64,000 nucleotides of DNA, from contig CM070605.1 in the NCBI GenBank assembly GCA_036346395.1, forward strand, positions 2,728,001 through 2,792,000. Direction: 5' to 3'. Position numbers and translations under genes: made by a program. This DNA is from Hsuehochloa calcarea (lineage: Eukaryota; Streptophyta; Magnoliopsida; Poales; Poaceae). The notes under the pieces are model-generated. The model was given only the letters and a program-made list of their open reading frames with translations. It had not been told where the DNA came from and made no database searches. Shown one piece after another: positions 20,540 through 33,000 of the stretch; the first letter of the stretch is position 1, and every line of letters begins with the position of its first letter.

Positions 20540-21560
20540 TGCACTGGTGAGTCCAGCACGTCCATCAGCCACCGACACGACGCAAGCTTAACGACTCACC
20601 TCGCCTTGTCCATGATCCAGTCCATGGCGTGTCTGAGGTCGTGCCCTACCATGCTGACGCGTGTTCCCGATTATCATGTTATGCACGAAGCTCGCCAACG
20701 TGTACACCTCCCAGCCTAGATCGTTCTGTTACATAGAAATAACAAGTTAGAAACCAAAAACATGACAAGTAAATAAGAAGTATGGATCATTCAATACGTA
20801 CCACGCGATGGAATGCATAGGCCGGCTGGGTGGGCTATGTGCAGGTCATCGTGGGCTCGTGTCATGGTGGGTCATCCACTACCCGAATGCAACGGACCCT
20901 CATCTGAGTGGAGTACCACTCGATGTACTCCTCGTACATCCAGTGATCGTAGGGAGCATCCTCCTGTACTACGTCCTCCAAGGCGTGGAGCCACTACTTC
21001 AACCAAGGGCCCATGTGGTCAGCCCAGGAAGTGCTATCCGGTACTCTCTTCCTAGTGTGCATGTGGAAAGCAAAATGAAAAATTTGTAAGTACACAAGGC
21101 AAATGCTACGCAAAATTAAACATTAACTTACCCATGGACGTAAAGCGGAAATGGCTCCCACCAAGGCACTGGGACCTACTATTGTAGTCCGAACTGCAAT
21201 AAGTGGCCCAAATGGCAAGAAGACAAGGACTCATCAGTAAGTTGAAAAAAATTGAAACAAAAACACAAGAGATATATATACTTACCTAAAACTAGTAGAG
21301 ACACTTAAGCGTCGGTCCATGCATACTAGTGAACTCCTTGTACCCGCTATCGGTCCGTGTGCAACGTCGTACGCTGCTATGGGGAAGCTCGCGCATGGCA
21401 AACCGGTTAGGAAGCCCACATCCTGAAGCGTAGGCGCCATCTCCCCACACGGAAAGTGGAACCTATCCATCTCTGGACTCCAACGGTCAACCAGCGTTGT
21501 TAGGAGGCACGGGTCATACGAAAACCACCTCGACGTACGCCCTAGTGGTCCTCCCATTTT
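20540..21560 (-). pseudogene. plant mobile domain (PMD) gene fragment
   Basis: On the minus strand 21557-21282 encodes WSPEMDRFHFPCGEMAPTLQ and DVGFLTGLPCA, the hallmark of the plant mobile domain, a transposon-derived domain found in many grass proteins. Further downstream, 21062-20800 reads ALEDVVQEDAPYDHWMYEEY followed by an in-frame stop, and 20727-20560 reads GWEVYTLASFVHNMI; both resemble later exons of such proteins. Intervening stretches look intronic. Stops in the second block mean it is not functional. PMD proteins are often carried inside MULE or CACTA elements, which fits the surrounding CACTA sequence. Exon limits are approximate. Confidence 0.65.
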
Positions 21561-22009
21561 GCCTCCACCATCCTCGATAGCAAAAGCAGGCTAGCCGCTC
21601 TCAACCTGTGTCAAAAGGATTAACAACATACATGAGCTCACCCACACAAGTCGGACTGAAATTAAGTACACAAAGGTCACAACTACTCATACCTAAGAAC
21701 CCAACGTTAGTCGACCCTCCATGCCCTCATGGGCGTGCGTAGCCTAACGCGTCAAGCTCAATGGGTGCCTCGCCACACTAGGGGTGGATGGTACTGGGGC
21801 AGCTATGGTGACCTACGTCAATGGCTAGGTTAAGTAACTCGTAAGGCCACTGCGCAGCGTCTCCTGCGGACTTCATACCTAAAAATTCAATGCTTATATT
21901 ATTAACAATATGAAACATAGACATGAACTAATAAGAAGCATACCGTAAACTAACTTTGCAATTAGCGGCACCACAAGAAGGATTAACGACATATCCAAAA
22001 CTATACAAT
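21561..22009. other. flank of the PMD fragment and CACTA insertion site
   Basis: Possibly further decayed exons of the PMD fragment to about 21880 (GC-rich, no intact frame). This is followed by AT-rich sequence resembling the degenerate repeats at 23780-24130, which lie on the other side of the CACTA insertion. The last three bases before the element, AAT at 22007-22009, are the target duplication. Confidence 0.45.
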
Positions 22010-23776
22010 TACTACTACACAAAAGCTCATTACAGACGGTTCTAAACCATCATCACAGACGGTTTTTGAACTGTCTGAATTTTTGTGTCTATGATGACAC
22101 GAGGTCATTACATACGGTTTTTGAACCGTCTGTGAAAAAGCTATCACAGACGGTTCTATTCACAAACCATCTGTGATAGTCTGTTTTCACAGACGGTTTG
22201 TGAATAGAACCGTCTATGATAGTCTATTTTCACAGACGGTTCTAAACAAGAACCGTCTGTGATAGTTTTTTCTATGGCAAAAAATAAAAATGGATTTTCA
22301 CTTCGTCTGGAGCCTCGCGAATGAATCTGATATGGATTTTCGGATAGAACTTTTCGCTAGATTTCCCACAATAGCCACAGCATCACAGTAGCATCAACTC
22401 AATCCATTCACAGAGCACTAAAAACAACAATGCATGCATCACCCACATCACAGTAGCATCAACTCAATCCATTCACAGAACACTAACACATCACAGTAGT
22501 AATCCACATCACAGAGCAAAAGGGGGGAGTAGAGAGAGTGAGGTCGTGGGAGGCTGGGGTGACGAGGTCATGGGAGGCCGGCGACGATGGGGCCGGGGCG
22601 AGGTGGAGGAGGCTGCGGGCGACGAACTCAGGGGAGGACGGGGCGAAGAAGTAGAGGAGGCCGGGGGCGACGAGATCGTGGGAGGCCGGCGACGACGAGG
22701 TAGTGGGAGGCCAACGACGACGAGGCTGGAGCGAGGTGGAGGAGGCCGCGGGCGACGAGCTCGGGGGAGGCCAGAGCGCAAGGTCAGGGCGAGACGGAGA
22801 TGGCAGTAGAAATGGCAGAGGAGGAGATGGAGATGGCAAAGGAGGAGATGAAGGACTCTGTTAATATATAGAGATTTTCGGCAACCCGCCCATTAAGTGC
22901 AAATTTTCGTTTTCCCGCCCAACAAAACAAAAGTATCACAGACGATTTTATACAAAAACCGTCTGTGATGACATATCACACATGGTTCGTATCAGGAACC
23001 GTCTGTGATAAGCGTCTCATCACAGACGGTTCTTAATACGTACCATCTGTGATGAGTATCTCATCACAGATGGTTTTTGTATAAAACCGTCTGTGATTTT
23101 AGGGTTTTACCATGGTTAGGAATTTTCCACTCTTCGAATTTACCATGGCTTGGATTTTTGGTTTTTAGGGTTTTCCTTACTCTCTGATTTTACCATGGCA
23201 ACCAATACTCTGCCGTGGTAGGGTTTAGGCAGCCAATCCTCTACCGCGGCAGCTAATCCACTGTCGCAACACAGTGGATTAGCTGCCGCGACAGAGGATT
23301 GTGTGCCGCGATAGTGGATTAGCTACCGTGGCAGTGGATTAGCTACCACGGTAGAGGATTGTGTGCCGCGGTAGTGGATTAGCTGCCGCGGTAGAGGATT
23401 GTGCCCCGTAGCAGTGGATTAGCTACCACGGCAGAGGATTGTGTGCCGCGACAGTGGATTAGCTGCCGCGACAGAGGATTGGCTGCCCAAACCCTACCAC
23501 GGCGGAGTATTGGTTGCCATGGTAAAAATCCAAGTTATGGTAAATCTAAAATCACAGACGGTTCTAACCATGAACCGTCTGTGATATTCTCGGTATCATA
23601 GATGGTTCGTGGTTAGAACCGTCTGTGTACTTCACAGACGGTTCTAATCATGAACCGTCTGTGATATCTACATATCACAAACGGTTCTAGAGAACCGTCT
23701 ATGATTATTTTATCACAGACGATTTCAAAGAACCGTCTGTGATGAGGCGTCTTTTATGGCCTATTTTGTAGTAGTG
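22010..23776 (+). mobile_element. complete non-autonomous CACTA element
   Basis: The left end reads TACTACTACACAAAAGC (the first base of CACTA is T). The right end read in reverse is CACTACTACAAAATAGG. The element is flanked by the 3-bp duplication AAT at 22007-22009 and 23777-23779, as expected of CACTA transposons. It has about 17 exact copies of ACAGACGGTT in either orientation, plus degenerate ones, clustered at 22030-22260, 22930-23095 and 23550-23745. These subterminal repeats are the usual transposase-binding sites of the superfamily. There is no transposase; the interior holds a purine-rich GC tract (22530-22800) and a 20-bp minisatellite. It would depend on a transposase from elsewhere. 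Confidence 0.88.
23215..23490 (+). repeat. 20-bp minisatellite with an inverted head, inside the CACTA element
   Basis: From about 23272 to 23490 a 20-bp unit of the form AGCTGCCGCGRCAGWGGATT recurs with alternating AGCT/GTGT starts, about 11 copies. Just before it, 23215-23270 contains the same unit in the opposite orientation (CAATCCTCTACCGCGG, AATCCACTGTCGC). The array can therefore fold on itself. Outer phrases TTTACCATGG and CCATGGTAAA also mirror each other around 23105-23530. Confidence 0.8.
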
Positions 23777-24170
23777 AATACATCTAAAACTATCTAATTA
23801 ATTCAATTGTTGCACCAAAAAAATCTACACAACTGCACCACATAACAATACATCTAAAACTATCTAATTCATACAATTATTGCACAGAAAAAATTATCTA
23901 CACGATGAACGACATATCCGAAACTAAACTATAAACACCTAACAGGATGAGCCACAAGATAATACACTACATAACAATGTATCTAGAACTTTCTAAACCA
24001 TTTATGCACTGCACCATCAATAATATCTATACGATAAATTAAATTATACACAGCTAAAATGATGTATTACAACAAACTGCACTACATATCCATACATCGA
24101 AAACTATATAATCTATTCAATCTATGTCGCTAGTTTTATTTGCTAACGTACCAGGGTTTCAAATTTAGAT
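23777..24170 (+). repeat. degenerate AT-rich tandem repeats
   Basis: Phrases of the type ACATCTAAAACTATCTAATT, then CAATTRTTGCAC, then ACTGCACCACATAACA recur at intervals of roughly 60-95 bases. Similar text continues on the other side of the CACTA insertion (21940-22009). No coding signal. Confidence 0.5.
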
Positions 24171-25204
24171 ACTAAAGTTGCAAGAACATTTATCTGCAAG
24201 GTGGGCGACCGGATCAGCTCCTCCCTCTCTCCCTTCCTCCGCTACGAGCTGACAGCACTTCGCTAGGTTATTCCTCCCCTCTCCTCCTCCCCCCCTTCCT
24301 TCCCTCTTTCTATTTTCTCTGAATTAAAGTGAATTTAGGCTGATTTTTTTGCAGTTTTACATAGTATCCTCTGGCGCCGTTTGGAATGGTGACAGGGGAT
24401 GCGGGTTCCCGTCGTCATTCCAAATAACGATTTGCCTATATTTTCAAGATAATTGCCATTTGGAATGACGATAGAAACTATAACAGGTGACAGAGGCATT
24501 TAATGCTTGTTAGGTGGGTGATAGGGCTACTGCCGTCATTTGAAATGGCGATAGTAGCCATTTTTGTATTTAAAAAATTGACTATTTATTTTGTAATTTT
24601 TTATTGAAATAGTATTATTTTAAAAAAATCGACAACGAGTAACCTAACAGCTACTTTTCAAGCAAAATACTTTATTAAATACTACAATTACCAAACGCAT
24701 GGTAGTTTTTGTCAATACTGTAAAAACTGTAGTATTCACAAACTGTAGTATCTCGTGCCTGGTACTTTAAAAACTGTGGTATTTCAATACTATGGTCTTC
24801 AAATGTTGTATCATCCAAACAAATTTTCAAGGGACATGAACCCTCCCCACCGACCAACTGTCCTGTAAATTAATGAATAAATAGACACAGTAAGCGCTAG
24901 TATATTTCTTATCTGGTGCAGCAGTACTAGTTTTTTTTAATTAATAATACTCATTATGTGAACAATGCGCAAAACCAAACTGCTCCAGATACTAAAACTG
25001 CTACTGCAGACTACGGAGTGAAGAAAATATTAGCATCAGGATATGCTTCTATGTATACTGCTGCAACCAGGAAAATGCAAGTGCGAATTTCAAACAAAGG
25101 AGATGATATTACATCATTTTCACTCGGTTCTCTTCACTTCAAAAAAATCTCAGTTTCTTGTTCTGATTTTCATAATAGTTCTTTAATTCACAAGATTGTA
25201 TAGT
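24171..25204. other. intergenic with a dispersed repeat and MITE-like remnants
   Basis: 24375-24625 is a second copy of the dispersed repeat seen at 14425-14590, with internal GCCATTTGGAATGACGATAG and GTCATTTGAAATGGCGATAG phrases. 24680-24830 contains repeated ACTGTAGTAT/AATACTGTAAAAAC-type phrases suggesting a small hairpin element. 24958-25200 has an 81-codon open frame that I do not recognise and do not call. Confidence 0.45.
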
Positions 25205-27452
25205 AGTTATCTACCCCTCATGTGAAATCACCGGACATTGTCCATAACCAGGAACACGACTATTCGATTAGTCTTTAACACTCTGCAGAGGTTGTACAGT
25301 TCGACCCACAAGAGATAATCATCTTGATAAGACACACGTTTCCTTAGACATATGAATCAACGAGAGACTATCACAAGGTTTTTACAAAGCTATGTTTTGA
25401 CTCGGTTCTGCTCGCTAAGGTTTCGCCATTCTAGACCCCTCTTGCGCTATTTTGTCAACCAAAACAGAACTGACCTAAAACCTTGCTAATTAGTTGGCCA
25501 GGTCCACCCCATCCTGGACATGTGGTTGTACACTATAGCACAGATCAATGGTGCATAAAGTTAAGTCCTTAGTGATTGCTCAGGCGAGACTACCTCAACC
25601 TATATGCTTCGTGCATTCCTCCTTTTCTACCCGACTACTCACCCGAGCATAAATCATTTTCGCTCAACCCAGCAAAATGAAAACCCTTACTATGTCACAA
25701 CAAATTTTAATAACAGTGGCTTCCGCCATAATTCCATATATCATTAAGTCAACATTTAACATTTTTGAATATGTGATCATGAATCCCAACGTACAACTAA
25801 AGCATGGCTAAGCATAATACGCACCCATGTTGGTAATTAAATAGGTCCAACTAAGATTAACCAAACCTATGGTGTTCAATGGAACATGTCGATCTCAATT
25901 ATTCAAGGAGGCATAATGGCAATTAGGCATTTAACTATTCTCAAAAGCATTTGTTATAAATCTAGCAATGCATGTTATTATAAAATAATATAATTTTATA
26001 AGATGGGTTTAACATGATCAAAGGTCTACGACTTGCCTTCGTTGAAGGTTTCGGTTGCTTCGGTCGTCGGGTCCAAGAATTCTTCGAAAACGCTAGAATC
26101 TACATGTGCTCACAGAGCTAAATAAATAAAACAATTCCAAATAAAATCCAAAAATTACCAAACTAGAACCAAAAGAAATGTACTAAATTTATATGAATTT
26201 GGATATTTGAATAACTCAAATCGGAGTTTGAATGAAGGAGAACGGGCTCTCGGAAGGAGTTACGACTACCTGGTCTAAGGGGGGTTCGACTACAGGTGGC
26301 AAGGAGGTTCGACTACCAGGTCGAAAGGAGTTCGACTATTCAATGTGGTCAAAAGAAAGATTCGACTGCTCGACGCAGTCGAAAGAACAAAAGCGAGAAC
26401 AGGGCACGGGAAGCTTACCAAGACCGAGAGAGAAGTCGAAGGAGGTCGGTGGACAGCGAACGACGGTGGGGAAGCTCGCGGTCGAAGGAGGAGGAGGACG
26501 ATGATGAAGGGGTCGGTCAGTACTGAAGGGGAAGAGGAAATGTGGTGGCTCTGGCTGCCACGCAAGTGCTGACGCAGGCGGGCGAGCGAGGAGGTGTGCA
26601 CCGGGTAGTCCACGATCTTACGAAGCCAACAGCGAAGACCCCGTCAGTAGAGAAGCTTTGACGGTGGCGTAGGCGATGACACGAGCTCCAGCCGGCGGCG
26701 GCGAAACCCGAAGCACGGCGAAACGAGGGAGAGAGAGAGAGAGAGCGAGTTGAGGGGAAAGCAGGGGGAGGGCAAAATGGCTCTTTGAGGCTCCATTTAA
26801 AGAGGAAGGAGGGGGAAACCGGGGGACAAGGTGGAGCAGCGGGATTCGCGACGGCACGGCAGAGACGACGGCATTTAATGCGTATGTCGTTGAGGGGACG
26901 ATGGCATTTAATGCACATGCCTGCTGTGGAGGCAACAACATGTAATGCGCACAACGCGGTGAAGACGATGGCATTTAATGCGTATGTTGCTGAAGGGACG
27001 ATGGCATTTAATGCGCACAGTGCTAAAGAAAAAGAGGGAGAAAGAATGTACCGAGGTGAGAGTGGTCGAAACCGAAGGAGTGGTCTAAACCGAAGCGTGG
27101 TCGAAACCGAAAGAGTGGTCGAAACCGAAGGGGTGGTCGAAACCAAAAGGGGTGGTTGAAACTAAAATGGTGGTCCAAACCGAAGGGGTGGTCCAAACCA
27201 AAAGGGGTGGGGCGGTGATAGGAACGGGCCTATGGGAATCCATAACAGTCAGAGAAATGAGACTTTAAATACCAGAGAACTCCAATAAACTCAAAATAAA
27301 CCAAATTTGAATTAATTAAAGTTTGATTAATTCATATTAAATTATTTTATTGACTAAAATTCCAAGTTAAGCTTTAGCCACTTCAACAACAAACAAATGG
27401 TTATTTTTATTTTTGAAATCTTTTAAAAAGCCCTGAAAATCGGGATGTTACA
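25205..27452 (-). repeat. gypsy LTR, 5'-end complete, 3' end truncated; contains minisatellites
   Basis: Ends CGGGATGTTACA at 27452, so on the minus strand it starts TGTAACATCCCG, the family start. Its low-coordinate part (CTACCCCTCATGTGAAATCA, CACTCTGCAGAG) aligns with 5905-6010 of the complete LTR, so it is a diverged copy lacking the final several hundred bases. Inside are two repeat clusters: ATGGCATTTAATGCGYATG units at 26865-27020 and GTGGTCGAAACCGAAG units at 27060-27215. Overlapping open frames here on both strands reflect composition, not genes. Confidence 0.78.
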
Positions 27453-29250
27453 CAAAGCATGATGCAAAAGTAAATAATATCTGAATTGATTCAAGTCTAG
27501 CTACGGAAGCGAAAGTTTTACCAAAATTCAAACCTTCAACTTGAGAGAATCCTTGAGCAACTAGTCTTGGTTTGTTTCTCACAACCATTCCACTCTCATC
27601 TTGCTTCTTTCTAAAGACTTATTTTGTACTAATTACGTTTTGTTCCTTGGGTCTATCCACCAATATCCAAACATCATTTCGAGTGAAGTTATTGAGTTCT
27701 TCATGCATTGCATTCACCCAATCCGGATCATCGAGTGCTTCATCTATGTGTTTTGGCTCAAGATAAGAGACAAAAGAGTAATGTTCACAAAAAGAAGCAA
27801 TTCGTGATCGAGTTTGGACTCCTTACTTACATCACCTAATACTTGATCTATTAGATGATCTTTGGCAATTGCATTGTGGATCCTTTGAGGTAAGTTTGGT
27901 GGTTCTTCATCTTCCTTATTATCCTCTTTATTGATTTGAATTTGACTTGTCGTCGAAGAGGTAGGAGGTACTTGAGTAGAAGATGGTGGATCATTGAGAT
28001 CTATTGGCTTGATGTCGCATATTTGCATATTCTTCATTGCTTATATCAAGGCTTCATCACCTACATCATCCAATTTTTCTTGCTCTTCTTGAGAGTCATT
28101 AATTTCGTCAAATTGAACATCATGTATCTCTTCAACTAAATCGGAGTTTTTATTGAAGACACGATAAGCTTTGTTATTTGATGAATATCCAAGCAAAAAA
28201 CCGACATCATATCAACTTGTAAATTTTAAAAAACAAACATATTTTCTCAAAATATAACATTTGCAACCAAATATACGAAAATAAGAGATATTCGGTTTTT
28301 TTTTCCAACAATAAGTTCATATGAAATCTTTTTCAAGAGACGATGCAAATAGAGACGATTTATGGCATGACAAACAGTATTGATTGCTTCCGCCCAAAAA
28401 CTATCGAAGTGTTATATTCATCGAGCATTTTTCTAATCATTTCAATTAATATTCGATTTTTCTTTCTACAACTCCATTTTGCTCCGGAGTGTAGGTGGTG
28501 TAAAGTTCATGCTTTATTCCAAGTTTAACAGAGAAATCTTCAATTTTAGTATTCTTGAACTCGGAGTCATTATCACTATGAATTTTCTTGATTTTAAAAT
28601 CAAATTCATTTTGACCCCTTTTTACAAAAGTTTAGAAAATGCTGAAGGTTTCGGTTTTGTTATATAAGAATAAAACTCATGTACATCTTGAGTAATCATT
28701 TACAATGACTAAATAATAGCTATTACCCCGATACTCTTATAGGTTGTTAGCCCAAATAAATCCATATGTAAGAGTTCTAATGGCCTAGAGGTTGACATGG
28801 TACTTTTGGTAGGATGAGAATTTGCAACTTGCTTACCGGCTTAACAAGCACTACATAATCTATTTTTCTCAAACTTCATATCTTTCAAGATAACTACTAA
28901 GTCATGTTTGAAAAGCTTTTGAGTTGAATCATTTCAACATGAGTTAGCCTTCTATGCCAAAGCCAACCTAAAAAGGTTTTTGCGATTAAACATGTTTTCA
29001 AACACGAATCATTCGAAGAGAAATCCACCAAATAAATATTTTTGAATCTAAATTCTTTAAAAGCTAAAGATTTATCTTTTTCATTTGAAATAGAAAAATC
29101 ATCATCAGAAAATGTACAAATTAAGCTAAGATCACATATTTGAGCAACAAATAGCAAATTAAAATTTAGTAAATCAACTAAAGATAGCAAGGTATGGAAC
29201 AACATAAATATAAAGACCAAAAAAATAGTACATTCACTTAGCACCGTTTG
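27453..29250 (-). pseudogene. antisense copia pol relic (pre-integrase, integrase, RT start)
   Basis: Reading down the minus strand from 29244, the protease end and GAG-pre-integrase motif appear (FSDDDFSISNEK, LWHRRLTHVEMIQLKS). Next come integrase signatures near 28600-28450 (HSDNDSEFKN, YTPEQNGVVERKNR). The integrase-RT linker is at 27744-28037 (NLPQRIHNAIAKDHLIDQVL), and the beginning of RT (DDPDWVNAMHEEL) is around 27690-27730. This is the copia order with integrase before RT. Many frame changes are present. It ends abruptly at the LTR boundary 27452, and neither LTR of this element is present. Confidence 0.85.
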
Positions 29251-30042
29251 ATTCTTGCTATCTCAACTCGGGTATACATACTTTGGAACATATATCCATG
29301 GAAAATCGCATGCTACAAACAAGATACATGACAATGAACTTGTGCATTACATTTTCATCTATCGTGCGAAATGGCCCACATATCTTATGCAACAAACGCA
29401 AATTCCCATCGCAAAATGGTCCAAATAGAGGCAACTAATCTCACACCAAACCACATGGCCAAACAAATACAGCTACTGTAAACAAATACAACTACTGTCA
29501 CGCCAAATCTCATAGGGCGTGACACCTGCCACGCAAACCTCCACGCTGACACAACACGTGGATAAAGACTTGCGTGGCATATTTGGTCACGCCGAGATAT
29601 GTGACATGACAAAACATTTTGCTCACACCACGAGGGATGATGTGATCAAAGATGTTAGAATTAGAAATAAAGTTAGCAAGAGGTTAAGTTTAAAATAATA
29701 TTTAAAAAGGATTAAATAAAAAAATCAAATTTGTTAGGCCTGCCTCCTGTGAAAGAAGACAATGCATGATTGTTACAAAAAGAAAGTTTCAAGTGCAACT
29801 GCAAAAAAAACCACCACCTGGAGACTTAGCAGTGAGCACGCCAGCAATAGTCCAAACAAGCTTATGCAACCATCCAATTAGATGATAGTTCCAGAGTACA
29901 AGGCACATACGTTAAGGTCACATAACAGCATTACAGATCAGTTCGTTACTACAAGCTCCATTATGTAATAAAGTGTCATTTTAACTGTTTTACAGAACTT
30001 AAAAGTTTAGCCACACCACATGGAGGTTTGAGTATCCTATCT
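29251..30042. other. 3' flank of the RPB6 gene
   Basis: 29251-29640 contains a stretch with several CACGC/GCGTG phrases (GCCACGCAAACC, TTGCGTGGCATATTTGG) that may be a small unclassified element. 29900-30042 is probably 3' untranslated sequence of the adjacent minus-strand gene. No open frame of note. Confidence 0.4.
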
Positions 30043-33000
30043 TTAGCCCCCGCCAACTTGTCGTTTCCAGGAGTCCTCCACAATGAGCTCATCGACTCCC
30101 CAATCCTCGTAGCTGGGTCAACAAGAAGTAAATAACAATCAAGCTATATTGAATGTTGAGTAGCCAGGACAAAGTGTTTGATTTTATCAAGATCTCACCT
30201 TCCATCAGGTAAATAGCGTCTGATTGTGAAAGGGATCTTGCGCGCTCTCAGTTCTTTCATGGCAATCTAAATTTGAACAAGCCAGAAGGATTATCAGATA
30301 GAAGATAATATGTAGACTGAAAGTAACATCACCTATAAAAAAAAATGACAGAAGCCCTTGCAAAGCATTTACTGTGAATTACAATAGTTAAGGTGGAACT
30401 TTGTTTTATTTTTCCTTTATATGAGAACTGCTTAAAATACTTGTTAATCACACCTTTGATGTTAGCATACAAAAACATTCAAAGTCATGCTTGAACGGTA
30501 GATTGTAAAGGAGGCAAGTTGCAAAATATTGACAAAATTACACATAACCTGTTTTGTCAGAGAAAGGGTAAAATATTGACAAAATTAAACATTTTACAAG
30601 TTGATCCAAATAATACTTGCCACCAATATGTATGAGGCTGCAACGCTAGATTGTAAAGGAGGCAACAAACATGTTTATATTGGGAACATAAATCTAGATT
30701 TCTACTGGTTTTGCTATAAAATATTGCAGAACCAGTAGAAATAAAGAAATAAATGCTATATAATAGGAACAACTGGCTCTTTTATGAGTATAAACCAGCA
30801 GCAGTAGTATGCACATCAGAATGTGAAACAGCATTGTCTTTTCTAATTGCATGCTGAAAACCACAGAATGAGAACCCAAAAAATAAGAAAATGTTTACAT
30901 GCTGCAAGCATGAGACAGCAAAGGCTGCATTTTACAGAACATATTAGCATGCAAAGAATATATAGTCACTATCTTCAGAGCTCAAGCTATCACGCTTGAT
31001 AGCATAATTAGGTTTCAAAGTAACAAGTGGAATACTGAGGATCCAAACTTAGTGCTCAAAAATCATATTGCAAAGAAAACCTGCCTAGTGTTTCACTGGC
31101 ATCTGTACAGTATCAGCACAGTTAAACAGAGTAGCATCCATTCAACCAACATGTGTTAATTATTGGAACCTAAACAGTCTAATATGAAAAGAGCTTCATT
31201 TGTTGGCTGCTATATGTAAGGTGGATTCCAAAATAAGGCAATGTTACGCCTACATACAAAAGATACAAACGCTCAACATAATTCAGAAAGCAAATGTTTA
31301 TTGTCAAAGGCTTGAAGTCTTACAGATGAGGAAAGTTCTGTGTATTACATCGAAATGAACAATCAAAACAAATATAGAAGGCTAGTCGTTTATTTGGACC
31401 AGTCACAATCAAAATGCAGTTTATGAAAAGTGAAATTAGAGATTTACCTCAAGAGGATCAGTTTCCCCTTCAAGCTCGACCATAACTGGAGCATTCATGC
31501 TGCAGAACAATAGACAAGCTCAATAACTCCACAGAAAGAATTTATTCACTACATGATACACAGAAATAGAAACATACCTTATCTGCAAAGCTCGTGTACC
31601 AAGGATGCGTGCACGCTCATACTTTGTCATGTACTTTGATGTTTTGCGTGGGCGCGCTGTCTTTTCCTGCTCCTTGTCTTCAACTTCTGCCCCTACCACA
31701 TCATCAGGGGCATCTTCATTGTTATTCTCAAGCTCTTCCTCAGCCCCTTCCTGTTCAGAAAAAGTAAGCCAGTCACATAGCTCGTCCCTCTAAAGATTAA
31801 AAATAATAAATGATAACTGAAACAGGTATGTACCTCGATCTCAGGTTCTGGGGGCTCATCCTCATACCTGCATAACAACCAAGACACTTTGAGTTCCTGA
31901 ATTCATATGATACGAAAAAAATGTAAAACTATCTATAAAACTTGATGTTTGAGCATAACAAGAAAACATAGCAATCAGCAAAGTTCAGTGTCATAGATCT
32001 ACAAGGCTCAAGCTAAATATGAACAACTAAAAACTCTAATTACATCCACGAATGTATCATTCAGTACATGTAACCACACAACCCATCACATGCAACACCT
32101 TCGAGAGCTCCAATTATTTGTGCCATTAATTGAACAAGTTAATGCCAACATTTAAGTATTTAACCAATACAAGATACGAGGATTGAGCCAAGAACCAGGA
32201 GGGACACACTTGCCCCCAATTATGAGCCGCATGTCATAACACGCCCTAATTTCCGAAAGGATGCTGGGTCAACTAAACTCGAAAATCCATCCATTGCCTA
32301 GGAAAGTTCTTGGTCCCCAAAATTCATGGGAACCATCGCCTAGCATCATCACCGCTGCTGTCTTACACCCAATTGTTCGTATAGGCCCAATTGCCCATAT
32401 ACCAAACAGGAGCTGGTCCATTTATTTGTGCTACTAAATTAAACAGCCTGCTACCTGCCCTTAACCAATACAAGAGTTGGAGAGTTGGGAGTTGATCAAA
32501 GAACCACGGAGGACACATCCTTAACCCCAATCAGGAGCAGAACATGAGAACATGAACTAATTTCAGAAAGAATGTTGGGTGAACTAAACTCGAGGATCCA
32601 TCTATCTCAGAGAACTTCGTATTCCCAGGAATCCATGGCCATGGACACCCTCAACTTTCCTAGCAATCCATGGCCATGGACACCCTCAACTTTCCTATGA
32701 GAGAGAGAGAGAAAGAAGCATCCTCCTATTTCATCAATTGAATGTTGGGTGAACTAACTAAACTCAAGGATCCATCTATCTCAGAGAACTTCATATTCCC
32801 AGCAATCCATGGCCATGGACACCCTCAACTTTCCTATTAGAGAGAGAGAGAGAGAGAGAAGAAGCATCCTCCTATTTCATCAATCGGTTGTTAGAGCCCT
32901 TCCCTGAAAACAAGAGCCGCCCTATCAATTACCAAGTCCACATCTTACCGATGAAGAAACCAAAATTTCTCGTATTCTCTTTGCCGTCCCAAACACGGTT

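Noticed and set aside
22483..22839. Proline/serine- or glycine/arginine-rich frames of 87-118 codons
   Set aside because: Produced by a purine-rich GC tract in the CACTA element; no conserved motif.
24958..25203. 81-codon frame beginning MNNAQNQTAPDTKTATADYG
   Set aside because: Located among repeat remnants with no recognisable domain; considered chance.
26290..27159. Open frames of 100-209 codons on both strands
   Set aside because: They lie inside a gypsy LTR and its minisatellites, have simple-sequence composition and no domain signal.
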